A DNA stretch of 64,000 nt from Hevea brasiliensis (Eukaryota; Streptophyta; Magnoliopsida; Malpighiales; Euphorbiaceae): contig NC_079498.1 in the NCBI RefSeq assembly GCF_030052815.1, forward strand, positions 66,760,992-66,824,991. Reading direction: 5' to 3'. Below, one piece after another: positions 44,439 through 57,435 of this stretch; position 1 is the stretch's first letter; the number at the start of each line of letters is the position of its first letter. The notes beneath the pieces were generated by a model. The model had not been told where the DNA came from and searched no databases. It saw nothing but the letters and a program-made list of their open reading frames with translations. Position numbers and translations under genes: made by a program.

Positions 44439-45543
44439 ATGAACGGCGCCAAGGGTCAAAGAGCGGCAAGCCCCCCTTCCGTTCAGATCTCGTGGTCATT
44501 TGATGAAGTGGAGGTGGTCGGACCAAGCGTGCGACCTGAACCTTCTAGGGTTTCTATTCCAGCTCAGGGGCAAGCAGCACCATCAAGGCATGTACCTTCT
44601 TCAGGGAGAGAGAATCTTCCCATGGACGAGCTGCCATCAGTCCTTCAAGAAATCGACCTGCAGTCATTCCGCCAAGAGTATAACATTCGGCCCTATTCCT
44701 ACGAGTTGATTAAGTGTCACTGCGATCTTCGTGCCGGTCACTTCTTTGAGGAGAATGACATGATCATGGTCTATGAAGAGCAATTAAAGGCTAGTCTATG
44801 GTTCCCTTTGGACGACTTCTTCAAGGAAGTTTTAAAATATCACCAAGTGTGCATCGCCCAAGTTCACCCGAACTCGTGGCGGATCCTAGTAGCCTTCCGG
44901 GGCCTCTGTCGAGCTAAGGGACTTCGTCCTACAGCTAAGGTATTCGCCGAACTGCATTGGCTGACTCGTCGAAAGGATGACGAGTATTGGTTCTTCCAGG
45001 CGAAGCCACATTGTGGGCTCTTTATCGATCTGCCATCCTCCCTGAAGAATTAGAAGAACCGCTTCTTTATCTTGAGGAGTAAAATCCCGAGAGAAGGCTC
45101 ACCGCCTGGGTAAGGAGGTCGAGAAGATGGGTCATGAAGTGGCTTCCCTCCGATCCCAACTCTCATCCGCTCAGAACTACATATCTGAAATTGAGGGGCA
45201 GATGAAATTCTACGAAGATAAGCTAGCCGAGCAAGCTCATGTTCTTGCCGAGCGAACTCGTGTCCTTGAAGAAGTTCGGGTGCTCCGGGCCGATGAAGTT
45301 GCTCACCTCACTGAGGAGCTCAAAGCGAAAGAAGAAGAGATAGTGACAAGGGAGGCCGACGCTTATGTAAATGCTCACAGGGATCTCTTGGCCGAGCTCA
45401 AGAAGCGGTACCCCGAGGACTTATCTTGGATGGTAGATCTGGCTCCCCAGGACGAGGGTGAGGATAGCGAGGAGGAGGCTGAGGGTGAGAGAGGAAATGA
45501 GCAAAATGTAGATCAGGCTGGGGGTGATCCTCCAGCCAAATGA
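44439..45543 (+). pseudogene. Antisense LTR ORF-b, 5' LTR copy with 757 bp deletion
   Basis: Same start as at 16990, with the same conserved blocks (YELIKCHCDLRAGHFFEEND, FPLDDFFKEVLKYHQV). The frame meets a TAG at 45051. Near 45090 sequence equivalent to 17642-18398 is missing, which removes the end of exon 1, the intron and the basic segment. The coiled-coil and acidic C-terminus (HVLAERTRVLEEVRVLRADE; EDSEEEAEGER) are intact at 45127-45543 and lack the 1 bp insertion seen in the 3' LTR. It cannot make the full protein. Confidence 0.75.
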
Positions 45544-46106
45544 CTTGTACAAACTTTAATATGAAATGAAATTCCCTTTTTGTTCAGTGAATGATTGTGA
45601 TCGGAAAATCTCTAAATTACTTATGCACTTGATTGTCTGAGCATATTAAAACAACTAAAGGTGATTATTAATCTAAGTGTAAGAGGTCAGAAAACACAAT
45701 AAACATGAGATCGGCAAGGAACCAACGCTAAACGGGACTTGATTAAAATTGGAAATTTGGCTTGAGCACTTAAGATCGGGATCGCCATTAAACCGGATTG
45801 GAACCTTAACTTTATTATTCCTAAACTTTTAAAATGAAGATCTAGTGCTGGTTCAGTTTCGTCTGACAAGAGAGATCGGGAATGTAATTGACTATTCAGG
45901 AGATTTGACAATTGGTTTGAGAGATCGGCAAGGCTTTAAATAACATGGGGACTTAGTATTGATTTGATTCCTTTTGAGGAGAGATCGGAAATGTGGTTGT
46001 TCGGCAAAGAGAGATCAGAAATGTAATTGGCTGGCAAAGGGAGACTTAGTGCTGGGGATCAGTTTCGAAATTTATTGATCGGCCAAAATATGGTGTCGAC
46101 AGCCCT

Positions 46107-49100
46107 CAAGCTTTCTTTTATAGAAACTTGATAGGACTCATATTTGCATCATAGTAGTAAGCCTTTACTACATTTGAATTAGCCACAAATGGCTTTGCAT
46201 TTGCCCATACTACATCAACATTGTTTCCTTTCCAAAATAGCAAAAATTAATGAAGAGAGGAAGGGATGCACTAGTTTGCATGTATCCAATCCCTTCCCAA
46301 GAGAGCCTTGTAAGTTGTAGTAAAGCATACAATAAAAAATACAGTAGTAGAAGACTTACTTCTTACAGTTGCCTCCACCGGCATAACACAAAGTGTTTTG
46401 GACATAGCTGCAGTAAAAGCTAATACTGACACATTATTTATGATCAGGTCCTTCTCTGTTTTCCCCAAGGCTAGTAGCATCTTGAGTGGCATTATGTTAA
46501 TTACTGACCCATTATCAATCAACACCTTAAAGGTAGGAGATGAGTCATGATATATGAAGGACACAGGTGCCTGGTCATCCTTTTAGATGGTTTATTAATT
46601 ACGACCTTCTTTAGCTCCCCTAGCTTAGTACATTGTATTGTACCTCCATTAAAAACTTCAACTTCCAAGGGGTCAGCTAGTTTCTCAGGATCCTCTCCAG
46701 GTACCTCTACCACCATTTTTTTAAAAGCAACAAGTAGCAGTAAATAAGTAACATCACAATCAATAGGCATTTTCCTACCTCTCTTTTCTTGGTTTGGTAC
46801 CTCTTTTAAACTTTTTACTGATTCTGAGTCTTTTATGGAGATTCTAAGTCTTTTATGGCTTTTCTGTTGAATTTGCTTTTTGGTAAAGGTTTTGTTCTTT
46901 AACTTTTTCTTGCCTTCTTTCTACAGCCCTCTGCCTCTAAAGCCTTTTTTTTTTCCTTGTACAGCTTAGTGGCTGTGGGAATTTGGAATGTCGCACCACT
47001 TATAATTTTTTGCTTGGTTGAACTGGAGGTTGTGCCATTAACCTAAGTTGGTTCTTTTGGAATGTCACTATAGGTGTAATAGGTGCAACAAGTGTGGGAT
47101 TTTTGACCTTTTGAGTAAACCGGCCTGGGTAGTAACCAGTTCTCTTATTAACTCCCCTAGTACCTTGGTATCTATTAGAGCTCTAGTACCCATCACCTAA
47201 GTACCTGTCTCTCTAGTACTATTACCTAACCACTTCTTGGATGGTGAGTCAAACTAAAGATGTCTCCTAATTGAGCTCTTAGCAAACCTTAGAAGATTCC
47301 ATAAGGTGATTATATGTGAGGGAGACCTCTGGATTTTTTTATTTCCTTAGTTTGGACCTAAAATCTTCTTAATTCATTGATGACACTCCTAAGGTCCATA
47401 GTGGCTATATTAATAGAAGCCATAAGAGGAAATGGGTCATCACTTGGCATTGCTTCTTTCTTCTTAAGGAACTTTAAGACACCCTTATTGATGTAGTCTT
47501 AAATCACTCCCTTAAGAGCCCAGTAGTTGTTAGTGTTATGGTTCTAAGAATCATGGTACTTACAGTAATCTCTTCCCTTTATCTTCTCTTTAGTTGGAAG
47601 ATTGTGGTCAAAAGAAAAGTTGATGAATTTTGCCTTTAGCAAAAAGTCGAATATTTTCTCTGTTTTGCTAGTATCAAATGCATATTGAAGGGGTACGTTT
47701 AAAGTAGGCTATGTCTTCCTCTATGGAGTTGGCTTGTTTGGGACACCTATAGCAGGACACACACAAGTACCAGTAGTTACCAGGTCAGCTACAGTAGGTT
47801 CATGGTTATTTACCTCTTAGTCGTAGGTTACCATAGATGTTCTCTTCTGATGTAACTCTTTCATCAATAGCTCCTTATACTCAGCTACCTTGGCAGCAAG
47901 TTCATAGAAGTCCCTAATCTCCATCCCTTGAAATTTCTTCCTTAACTTGATATCTAGCCCTTGTTGAGCCAACTTCACATATTTGGTCTATGATAAGAAC
48001 ACTTTGCACCTATTCCTCATCTTCTTAGACTAGGTAATGAATGCATCAGTTGATTCTCCACCCCTCTGTGCCATCCTTGAGAGTTTAGTAGCACACCCTC
48101 TTGGCTCAGCTCTAAAGAACTGAGTGTGAAATAGCCTCTCCATTTCCTACTAGGAATACACATAATTCTAGGAAGGGTAGAGTACCAAGTAAATGCGATA
48201 CGAGTAAGAGAGTTTTGAAACAGCCTCAGTTTATAACTAAAAAAGTTCTCATAGTTTACCAATTCATTGCACTGAATTGTGAACCTTGCTATGTGTCCTA
48301 GAGTCAATTGTCCATCTTCTCCTGAAAAGACATTGAAGTCAGGAATGTGATACCCTCTTGAATTTGGTTTCTTCCTATTAATAATGTCTGGATATGATTT
48401 ATGGAACTTTGGTTAGCCAATCTATCTAAGCCTACGCCCATACAGCTCTTGCACAGCATCTTTAATAGCATCTATGGTCACCTGAGGCGCAGTTGGAATG
48501 ATAAGTACCTGGACTACAAGTGCTGGTACCTGTGGCAAAGGTACTGGTTGAGGTATCTACACATTATACAATATAGTTCCTTTAAAGTTGTTACCCCCCT
48601 AGCCAAAGAAGCCAAAGGTCACCTGAGGTGTATGCACTTACTGAGGAGCTGGTATAACCTAAAGACCTACATATACGTCTGCATCATAAGGACCTGCATA
48701 GACATCTGCATCATAAACACTAGAATAAGTGACTGAGTTAGTGTTACTGACAACTTAGGTGAGAACAATAATTTTGCTGCTGGGGCTACTGAGCTGAACT
48801 GGTGTTCTTGGTTGACTATCCACCTATTCTTCTCTCCTATGGGGTGTCTAGTATCTTTCCTACTGCTAGCATGACTTCCCTCAACATTGTCCTGAGGAGT
48901 TTGATATTGAACTTGCTTCCCAAGATCTTTAACACCTTTGGGTGCTGCATCAAATTCCTCTAGCCTAGAGACTTGGCCATTAAAAGGTACAAGAATAGGC
49001 AAATTAAGTTTTTTAGCTAACGACTAAATCAGTAAGACAATCTTCTCCAAATTTGCATCAATTTTATTGAAAGCTATATCCATCTGCCTTCTTATGCCAT

Positions 49101-49439
49101 TCTCCAAAACATCAATGATGGTTACTATGAGGTTTCTTTCATTAACAATAATAGAAACTAAACCACCTTGCTCTAAGTTTGAAGCATCAGTCAAGGTATG
49201 TAAAGTTTCTAAAACATTTGGATTCTGCATTTCTTCTTCATGAGTAGCTATTCCCTTCTCAAATCATTCCACCATGAGAGGAACTTAAAGGTTTCTTCTT
49301 CATGAGTAGCTATTCCCTTCTTAAATCATTCCACCATGAGAGGAACTTAAAGGTTTAGGCCAACTACTGTAGGACTCCCCTCTATGTCTTGAGACCTAAT
49401 GATTTCTTTGCCAAGCACACTTCTTTTTTTTGGAGGCAT
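46107..49439 (-). pseudogene. Tat-C gag and protease, heavily decayed
   Basis: The gag start is recognised at ATG 49439 (MPPKKRSVLGKEIIRSQDIE). A gag core fragment lies at 48017-48307 (FTIQCNELVNYENFFSYKLR; RIAFTWYSTLP). The protease is at 46271-46564 with VLIDNGSVINIMP, LGKTEKDL and LLGRDWIHAN, followed by a linker with WANAKPFVANSNVVKAYYY up to the Ogre junction. These blocks are those of Tat elements. Many stops and shifts occur between 46800 and 48000, where I can follow only scraps. A tandem duplication is at 49231-49354. Confidence 0.75.
49231..49354 (-). repeat. 62 bp tandem duplication in Tat-C gag
   Basis: The block beginning TTCTTCTTCATGAGTAGC is repeated at a distance of 62 bp with one visible change (CTCAAAT versus CTTAAAT). 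Confidence 0.93.
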
Positions 49440-49442
49440 GGT

Positions 49443-50114
49443 TGTCACACCTTACCCCTCTATAAGGCATAACATGATCCTGTAGAATACCTAATGAACT
49501 ATCGAACTTCACCTACTGATAACTCATTAAGTACCCTACAAGGGATTTTAAAACCATTTTCTTACTTTTTGAAAGTGGTGAGCATTTTCTTACATTTAAT
49601 AGAAGTTTAAAAGTTAGTTAAAATTTTTGTCCATTTTATTTTATCCACAAATTTTGAAAAAAATTCGGCAAAGTGTCGTCTACATTTTAAGAAAATAGTT
49701 CTTAAAAAACCTGTAAAAACACTTCCAATAATTCTTTTTCATCAAACTCACTACTACCTCAACACAATTCAACATCATTTCTCAATTCAATTGTCATAAA
49801 AAATAATACTCAATAATTTCATTCATTTTTCATTAAAGTAAAAACAATTTACATTCATCAACCAAACCTTACATTAGCAAAACCAAAATAATATTATTAC
49901 AACTCTATACAACTACTCATGACCAGTTTATACATGTACATATATTTACATACATCAAACTAAATATTACAATCAGGGTATAAAATATACCCAACAAAAC
50001 TTCAGGGATGTGGCTCCAAGATCCTCAGCAGCTCACTCTGCTGCTCCTCTAGTCTCTATATCTGCGACAGCAATAACAGCCATCGCTGAGTACTATGACT
50101 CAGTGGTGCACAAT
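49443..50114 (-). repeat. Tekay-like LTR 1, fragment
   Basis: Starts TGTCACACCTTACCCC, 3 bp upstream of the Tat-C gag ATG. It matches the start of the LTRs at 56964 and 59965, including TGCGACAGCA and the CTGAGT..ACTCAG hairpin near 50084-50105. It is cut by Angela C at 50115, and its remainder is outside the window. Confidence 0.82.
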
Positions 50115-52214
50115 TATTAGTAGTATGCCTTAGAGCATATCATAAAGTATGTATCTTGTACATGTTTTATTAATAAAAGGCATTTTCACTTTTCCGTTTA
50201 CATAATATATTTATGTGTAATAGAAAAGGTCCATTGATATTTTATTAGAAATATTATTCTTAAGTTGTTAAGAATATGAGTGACAGTATTTTTAGCACAA
50301 AGTATCATAAATTGGTTCACAATCGAGGATACTTCACAATATGGACATGACTTATCCAGAAAGATTGTAATCATATTTGTTCTCTAGTTATTTATATGAG
50401 ATGTAGATAAGAGGGAATGGTGAGTCTCATACCATATAACAAACATGATAGGCACTTATACATGATAAGTAGGTCGAACCAGTGACATTTATGATAAGCA
50501 CATGGAGTTTACTCTTGTCAATGTATTGTCATAAATCATATCAGTGCATATAATCTTTAGACCTGAGATAGCACAGTTATCTTATATATAGGTAGTTTGA
50601 GTTTGATATTGCTTTCATACTTGTACTGTGTATAGGTATATGGGCATGTGTTGGCTCCTACTAGTTATATATGGAGGTAGGTGTTGATCAAGATGGAATT
50701 TGTTACCCTAAGTAGATAGGGATAAAATCCTATGTTCATATAATTGTTCTTGATGTTTCAAGTTCCTGGCCAGGACAGACATATTTATTCAGAAAAGAGT
50801 TTCTGGTGAGAAAATCCTTTTAATCAAGAACTGAAATTAAAAGAGAACATAATATTCATAGCAAATGGGGTTTGACATAAACCATGACTCTAGCTGGAAT
50901 TGAGATTTTGTAATAGAGAGATTCTAGTGCATGGTAACATATGATTATAGGTTCATTTAAGTTAAACCTTATTACTAATTGGGTGGCCATTGTATGCTAT
51001 GCTAGGTGTTAACCATGGTCTATGAGGTGCATAAAATGATTTAGAGATCGTTTGTGGTAAGAAAGAGTTCTGATGATATTAAGAGTTGATATCATGTCCA
51101 ATTGCCAATTAGTGATGAGCCTAGTAAGTCACACACATACACAAGTAATCACCAAATTAAATATGATTTAATTAATTAATTAAAGAGTTTAATTGATTAA
51201 TTAAATAGGTTTGGTTTGCAATTAGATTGCAAAGTCCCTAGCATGGCTTGAAACCAAATCTTTGTTATTGGATGTATAGTATAAGTTAAATTTATATTTA
51301 AAGTGTTTAAATATGAATTTAATTAATGAGAAATTAATTAATAGAGATTAATTAATTAATTTATATTTGATATAAATTGATTAGAAAAAGAGAAATAATT
51401 ATTTTGGGTTGAGAACTCAAAATTAAGACACAGGGGTATTTTGGTCATTTCACAGGGTGATATGTGGCACCATGAGATGGTGACACATGGCACTACACAT
51501 AAGCTTGCCATATGTCTTTTAATCATGTAAGATGATCAAAGTTAAGATTAAATATAGGTTTGACACTTGGCATAATGTGATTGGGTTAATTAAACCTATA
51601 ACCAATCAGAAGGTGATATGTGGCAAGGGTTTTAAGTAATAACCTAGCTATATATGTGTAAGGATGAAAGAACAAAAATACAAGCTGATGTATTCTCTTG
51701 GTGCTGCCACCCTTGGAGTGTTATTTTTCTCATCTTCTTGATCTCTCATCAATTCAAAGAGATTTGACAATAATCTGTTGAATTAAAAATACTAGAAATC
51801 ATTTCTATTGTCCTGTTTACATTTGTAATCTCTCAAAAGGTAAAACTTGATTTTCTAATTAATTGAAAAGACTTTAGAAGCTATTCAAGGTGGTGATCTT
51901 GGTGTGGAAAAGCTAGAGGGATAACATCTGGTGTCCTAGGCGCATCTCAAAGGTGCCAAACACATTGCAGTGCATCAAAAAGTTAGTGCAGTTGTTCTTG
52001 ATCTAATCTAGGGTTCTAATGAATTAATTTATTAATTCTAAAATCTTAAATGGAAAATGTAGATCCAAAAAACATATTAAAAGAGTTTTAATATGCTATT
52101 TATCATTGAAATCAAATAGATAAAAATGAATCTTGCATGATGCATGTGACCCTAGATGAAAAATTTTTGAATTCAATGATCTAAACTTATGTTTTTCATG
52201 CTTCCACTCCTTCA
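50115..52214 (+). repeat. Angela C 5' LTR (2100 bp)
   Basis: Begins TATTAGTAGTATGCC, so the terminal TG is mutated to TA, and ends CCTTCA. It is more diverged from A and B than those are from each other by eye. Confidence 0.92.
51649..51656 (+). promoter_or_regulatory. Candidate TATA box of Angela C LTR
   Basis: TATATATG after AACCTAGC, at the position of TATTTAAG in copy A. Confidence 0.45.
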
Positions 52215-52216
52215 AT

Positions 52217-52230
52217 TAGTATCAGAGCCA
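52217..52230 (+). promoter_or_regulatory. Angela C primer binding site (initiator tRNA-Met), mutated
   Basis: TAGTATCAGAGCCA, one change (G to A) from the copy B site, 2 bp after the LTR. Confidence 0.88.
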
Positions 52231-52344
52231 CTATATTTGCCATTTAGATTGTTGATTATATGATTTAATTGTGTGATTTGATCATGAGATGATTAAATCA
52301 TTACTGGTTGCAATGATAAAGGTGGCGGCTTGATGAACTACACC

Positions 52345-52383
52345 ACCATGCGCATGGTTTGATTCATTCAACCATGCGCATGG
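52345..52383 (+). repeat. Repeated palindrome ACCATGCGCATGGT in the Angela C leader
   Basis: A perfect 14 bp palindrome at 52345-52358 and a 13 bp copy at 52371-52383, about 130 nt after the primer site. Copy B keeps only ACCATGCGCA at 32401. Confidence 0.85.
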
Positions 52384-53337
52384 CTGTTTGGGTTTGTTTG
52401 TGGGCTTTGTTCCAAGGCCCATAATGAGGCCCATGACTAATTAAAGTGTTTAATTAGGAGTTTTAATCATACAATTAAATTTTGATTCAAATCTGAATTT
52501 TAAAATTTGTTTAAATGTGATTCAAATATGAATTTTTAAATTTGTTTAAATCATATTCAAATATGGATTTTTAAGTTGAATATGAGATATTCATTTTAAT
52601 TTAATTATGTATGTTTTATTTAATTGTTAAATAGTGATATGCATGATGGATGATCATGGACTATAAAAGACTAATGTGATTGGATTTATTTCTTTTATGT
52701 TTCTTTGGGTTGTAAATTAATTAATTTATTTTAATTTATTTTGGGCATGTATTATAAAGGTTGTAATATTTTTGGATTGTAATTTCATTTATTTAGTTCT
52801 TGTAAATTTGCCTTGGTATGCCAAGTATTACTATGTCATTGGATTGCAAGAAGATCAAGGAGGTCAAGAGCATTGGTGGGACCAGTGGGAGGAATTCAAG
52901 ATCAAGTGTTGATTATGTACTCCTTCAGCAACTCTTGTAATATGAATGAATGAAATGCACCTAGGAATGCCTTGATTCAATTCTTAGTGGCTTAGAATTG
53001 AATCCCTTAGAAAGTCCATGATCATACCATATTTATTATCCATTAATGCATGAGATGTATGGGAATGTATGCAAGTATATGATATATGCATGCTAATTGG
53101 ATAATGTGTAAAGTGAGACCTTAATAGTAATGAGGATGACCATAAAATCTTCCAAACAAATAATTAAGTTGGAAATGATATAATTAAAGTAATTATAACA
53201 TAAGCCTTCCATTGAGGCAATTATTTTAAGAAATTTTAAATACTTGCATAAGATGCAATTAATTTAAGAGATTTTCTTAAGAATAATTGTTAAGCATGAG
53301 ATATTATAAATATGTAAATGGTTTGGTGGCCAATATT

Positions 53338-53543
53338 GGATGTACCTGAGGACATGAAAATTATTTGCATAATTACTGGCTTAATGGGATCAACTTGACT
53401 AATGCAAGATAAGTCAATAATGGATGTACTTGAGATTTTGAGCATTAGGGGCTAGGTAAAGGATTGAACCTCACATGAGATGTGATGGGCAAGGAGTTAC
53501 TCACTTATATTTTAATGTAATTCCAATAATGGATGTACTTGAG
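53338..53543 (+). repeat. Angela C leader motif, three copies
   Basis: GGATGTACCTGAG (53338-53350) and GGATGTACTTGAG (53422-53434 and 53531-53543), with nearly the same spacing as in copy A. Confidence 0.75.
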
Positions 53544-53745
53544 GATGATTAATAAGATTATAAGAATTCAATCACCCACTAAAAATCCATCCAACTAGGA
53601 TTTCTGTTTTCTACTTTAGAAGTGTAGGATTCGCTAAGTTAGTAGGAGGACCAATTTGATTAAAAGACCATAATTATTTTGGTTAATTACATGATACATT
53701 TACTAATTAATCTGGTTATTTTCTACAGTTAATTTTCTAATAATA

Positions 53746-56700
53746 ATGAGCACAAAATAACCACCACCATCCAATATTCTTACAAGCATACTTGATCGCA
53801 ATAGGTTGACAGGACCTAATCTCTCTGATTGGCTAGGAAATTTGAAACTTGTCCTAAACGTTGAACATATTGGATATGTTCTAAACTCAAATGTTCCTGG
53901 TCCCTTACCTCTAGAGACCACACAAGAGGAATATAAAACTTTAGACAAGTGGAAGGTGCATGACATGAGAGCCAAGTGTTATATGCTTGCTTCTATGAGT
54001 AATGAGTTACAGAAGCAGCATGGGAACATGCAGAGTGCGAGTGAGATCCTCCTTCACCTACAAGAGTTGTAAGGTGAGCACAGCAAGAATGCTAGGTATG
54101 AGATAACTAGATAGCTGTTCCGTATGAGGATGTCTGAGGTAGCTTTGATTGCATCTTCTTCTGCTGGAAAGTCCAACAAGAAGAAGGACAATAAGAAAAA
54201 GAAATCTCAAATTCCTGGTCCTTCCAAGAAAATAGCTAAACAGAAAGGGAAGACTAAAGCTGATGGAGGCAAAGGAAAGTGTTTCCACCGCCAGCAGGAT
54301 GGGCATTGGAAAAGGAACTACCTAAAGTATCTTGCTTCTCTGAAGAACAAGAAGGATACACCTTTGGAAGGTATATCTATATCTTATTATTTAGATTCTG
54401 ATGATACTCATAGTTCATCTACAGCTTGGGTTTTAGATACTGGTGCTAGTTCTCACATTTCTTATGATATGCAGAAACTAACAAATAGTAGCAGCTTGCG
54501 TTATCGAGATGTTAGACTCCGAATTGGCGATGGCTCAACTGTTGAAGCTTTAGCCATAGGATCTAAGTCTTTTTACATGTTTGGACATGTTTTGTGTTTG
54601 TATAATATTTTATATGTACCTGATGCTTTTAAAAACATCATTTCTATATCTAGTTTGATTAGAAATGGCTATGAATTTCAGTTCACAGATGATGTTTGCA
54701 TTATTTATTTTGGAAATAAATATGTTGGTTCGGGTTATATGAATGATGGTCTTTATTATTTGGATAATAATGATAAACACAAAATGAATGCAAGTGATCT
54801 AAATGAATGCAATGCCATGGTGAAAATTAACTCAAGTTCAAAATATATTTGGCACTTAAGGTTAGTTCATGTTGCAAAAGATAGGATTGCAAAACTGGAG
54901 AAAATGGGGATTTTATCCTCATTAGGTTCTGAACCTACTCCAACTTGTGAATCCTACCTTCAAGGCAAAATGACCAGATCACTCTTTATTGGACAAAGGC
55001 TAAGAGCTAAAAATATTTTGGAGCTAATACATAATGATGTATGTGGTCCATTTAAAGAAATGGCTAGAGGTGGTTTTCATTATTTTATTACCTTTACTGA
55101 TGATAAATCAAGGTTTGGGTATTTGTATTTGATGAAATACAAACATGAATCCTTTGAAAAGTTCAAAGAATTTAAATCTGAAATAGAAAATCAAACAGGA
55201 AAAAGTATTAAAGCTCTTCGATCAGATCGTGGAGGTGAATACTTGAGTACTGAATTTGATGAATACTTAAGAGAGCATGGCATTGTTTTCTAGATGACTC
55301 CTCCAAGAACTCCACAGCTGAATGGTGTATCTGAAAGGAGAAATCGTACCCTATTGGATATGGTACGTAGTATGATGAGCTATATTGATATGCCATTCTC
55401 CTTTTGGGGATTTGCATTAGAATCAGCTTTGTATATTCTGAATAGGATTCCATCAAAATCAGTATCTTCCACACCTTATGAGATATGGCATGGAAGAAAA
55501 CCAAGTCTTAAGCATGTTAAGATTTGGGGTTGTCCAACTTATATCAAAAAGCTGAACACTGATAAATTGGAAACCATATCAGACAAGGGTCGATTTGTTG
55601 TATATCCAAAAGATAGTTTTGGATATTATTTTTATTTGCTTACATCACAAAAGGTTATGGTAAGTAGAGATGCCACATTTCTTGAACAACAGTTTGTTCA
55701 AGAAGGAGGCAAAGGAAGGCAAATAGAGTTAGAATTGGAGAATTCTAACCAACCAACAGATCAGATGGATATAGATCCATCTAGTCAACCTACACCTATT
55801 GATGAAACATCTACAGCTGTTCCTCATAGAATAACCAGGGTATCTCACCCACCAGTGAGATATGGTTTCCTTCATGAAGAAGAACAAGAGTTGTCTACTC
55901 ATGAAGAAGTAGATCATGGAGATGATCCACTTACCAATAAAGAAGCTATATCAGATATAGACTCTTCAAAATGGATTGATGCTATGAAATCTGAGATTGA
56001 TTCCATGTATAAGAATCAAGTTTGGGATCTTATTAACCCACCTGAAGGTATTGTACCTATAGGGAACAAATGGTTTTCAAGAAGAAAATTGGTTCTGATG
56101 GAAAGGTGGAGACCTATAAGGCAAGGCTAGTAGCGAAAGGGTTTCGCCAAAGGCAAGGAATCGACTATGAGGAGACTTTCTCGCCTGTTGCCATGCTTAA
56201 ATCAATTAGGATTCTATTAGCAATAGCTGCATACTATGATTATGAGATTTGGCAGATGGATGTCAAAACAGCTTTTCTCAATGGATACATTGAAGAAAAC
56301 ATTTTCATGGAACAACCTAGGGGTTTTGAATCCCAAGATGGTTCCAAAGTATGCAAGCTAAAGCGATCCATTTATGGATTAAAGCAAGCTTTGAGGAGTT
56401 GGAACATCCGTTTTGATAAAGCCATTAAATCATTTGGTTTTATCAAAAATGAGGATGAGCCATGTGTATATAAGAAGGTTAGTGACAGTGCTATCACTTT
56501 CCTTGTCTTATATGTGGATGATATTCTATTGATGGGTAATGACACAAGTATGTTGACAACTATAAAAGTATGGTTGTCAAATACATTCTCCATGAAAGAC
56601 TTAGAGGAGGCAACCTATATTCTTGGAATTCGCATCTATAGAAATAGAGTGAAAAGAATAATTGGTTTATCCCAAAGTCTATACTTAGAAAAGGTGTTAA

Positions 56701-56963
56701 AGAGGTTTAACATGCTTGATTCCAAGAGAGGATTGTTACCAGTGAGACATGGTATCCACCTTTCTAAATAGATGTCTCCAAAGACAACTGAAGAAAGAGA
56801 CAAAATAGCCAGGATTCTATATGCTTCGGCTATTGGAAGTTTGATGTATGCAATATTGTGTACTAGGTCAGATATCGCATATGCTGTTAGTTTGACTAGC
56901 AGGTATCAATCTAATCCAGGTTTGGAACACTGGATAGCTGTTAAGAATATCCTTAAGTACTTG
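53746..56963 (+). pseudogene. Angela C gag-pol with internal gag deletion
   Basis: ATG 53746 is followed by a stop at codon 5 (CAA to TAA). Gag continues in frame to about 54060, with further stops just after. Near 54140, MRMSE joins directly to VALIASSSAG, an in-frame loss of about 240 bp of gag compared with A. After that, one frame of 389 codons (54124-55293) covers a zinc knuckle with a Cys-to-Arg change (CFHRQ), a protease with intact LDTGASSH, and most of integrase. A TAG at 55291 replaces CAG. The next frame runs to RT, where a 1 bp loss near 56073 shifts it. RT (56070-56771) has YVDDILL; a TAG lies at 56769. The gene is cut in RNase H at NILKYL by the Tekay LTR. Confidence 0.9.
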
Positions 56964-57435
56964 TGTCACACCTTATCCTTGGTAAGGCATGACATGTTCC
57001 CGTAGCATACCTAATGAATTACCAAACTCCACCTACCGATAACCCATTAGTTATGCTACAAAGAATTTTAAAACAAATCATAGCTTTTTATCTTATCAAT
57101 TCTTTTGTGGAAAACTGCATGAGAATAGTTAAAATTCTATGTAAACATTCATTAGAAATAATGATAGAATAAATATTGCAAAAGTTAAATTTTCATAAGT
57201 CTCAAAGTGAAATACAAAATAGTTACAAACTCAAAATGTGATAGCAATGTCGTGCTTTTAAATACAAACTGCTCAATGTCCATACATCCATATATATAGG
57301 TACAAAATACATCAAAAGGAAATTACAGGAGTATACCTACGATATATACCCACAATCAATACTAAATGCTGCTTCCAAGTCTCTCACTCGGTAGCCTTCT
57401 CCTTTCCCTTACCTGCGACAGCATAAAAAAGCTAT

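Larger units (their letters stand above)
13328..46101 (-). mobile_element. Giant Ogre-like (Tat clade) Ty3/gypsy element
   Basis: Full structure on the - strand: 5' LTR 40883-46101, tRNA-Arg-type primer site, leader with hairpin, ORF1, gag, protease, candidate intron, RT, RNase H, a second RNase H, integrase, a satellite-bearing 3' UTR, polypurine tract, and 3' LTR 13328-19408. Both LTRs start TGTCGACA and end CCCTTGCAACA in the sense direction. Without the nested Angela B (9506 bp plus a 5 bp duplication) the element is about 23.3 kb, in the size class of Ogre elements. Many stops and frameshifts show it is dead. Confidence 0.93.
40883..46101 (-). repeat. Ogre 5' LTR (5219 bp)
   Basis: Direct repeat of 13328-19408. 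Compared with it, this copy has a 757 bp deletion inside ORF-b, fewer array units, and a long (AT)n expansion. ORF-a on the + strand is uninterrupted here. The stretches 41606-42109, 42192-43280 and 45544-46101 hold no recognised gene. Confidence 0.93.
12674..49442 (-). mobile_element. Old Tat-type Ty3/gypsy element (Tat-C), split by the Ogre insertion
   Basis: Two pieces on the - strand, 46107-49442 (gag and protease) and 12674-13327 (linker and start of RT), read in order once 13328-46106 is removed. The Ogre flanks are ACCCT (13323-13327) and GCCCT (46102-46106), a 4 of 5 match that fits a mutated target duplication. The LTRs and the rest of pol are not in the window. The left end is cut by the Athila 3' LTR, and the right end by a Tekay LTR placed just upstream of the gag start. 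Confidence 0.75.
50115..56963 (+). mobile_element. Angela element, copy C, cut at its 3' side
   Basis: 5' LTR, primer site, leader and gag-pol as far as RNase H. At 56964, after AGTACTTG, a Tekay-like LTR interrupts it, so the RNase H end and 3' LTR should lie right of the window. It is inserted in Tekay LTR 1. Confidence 0.92.
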
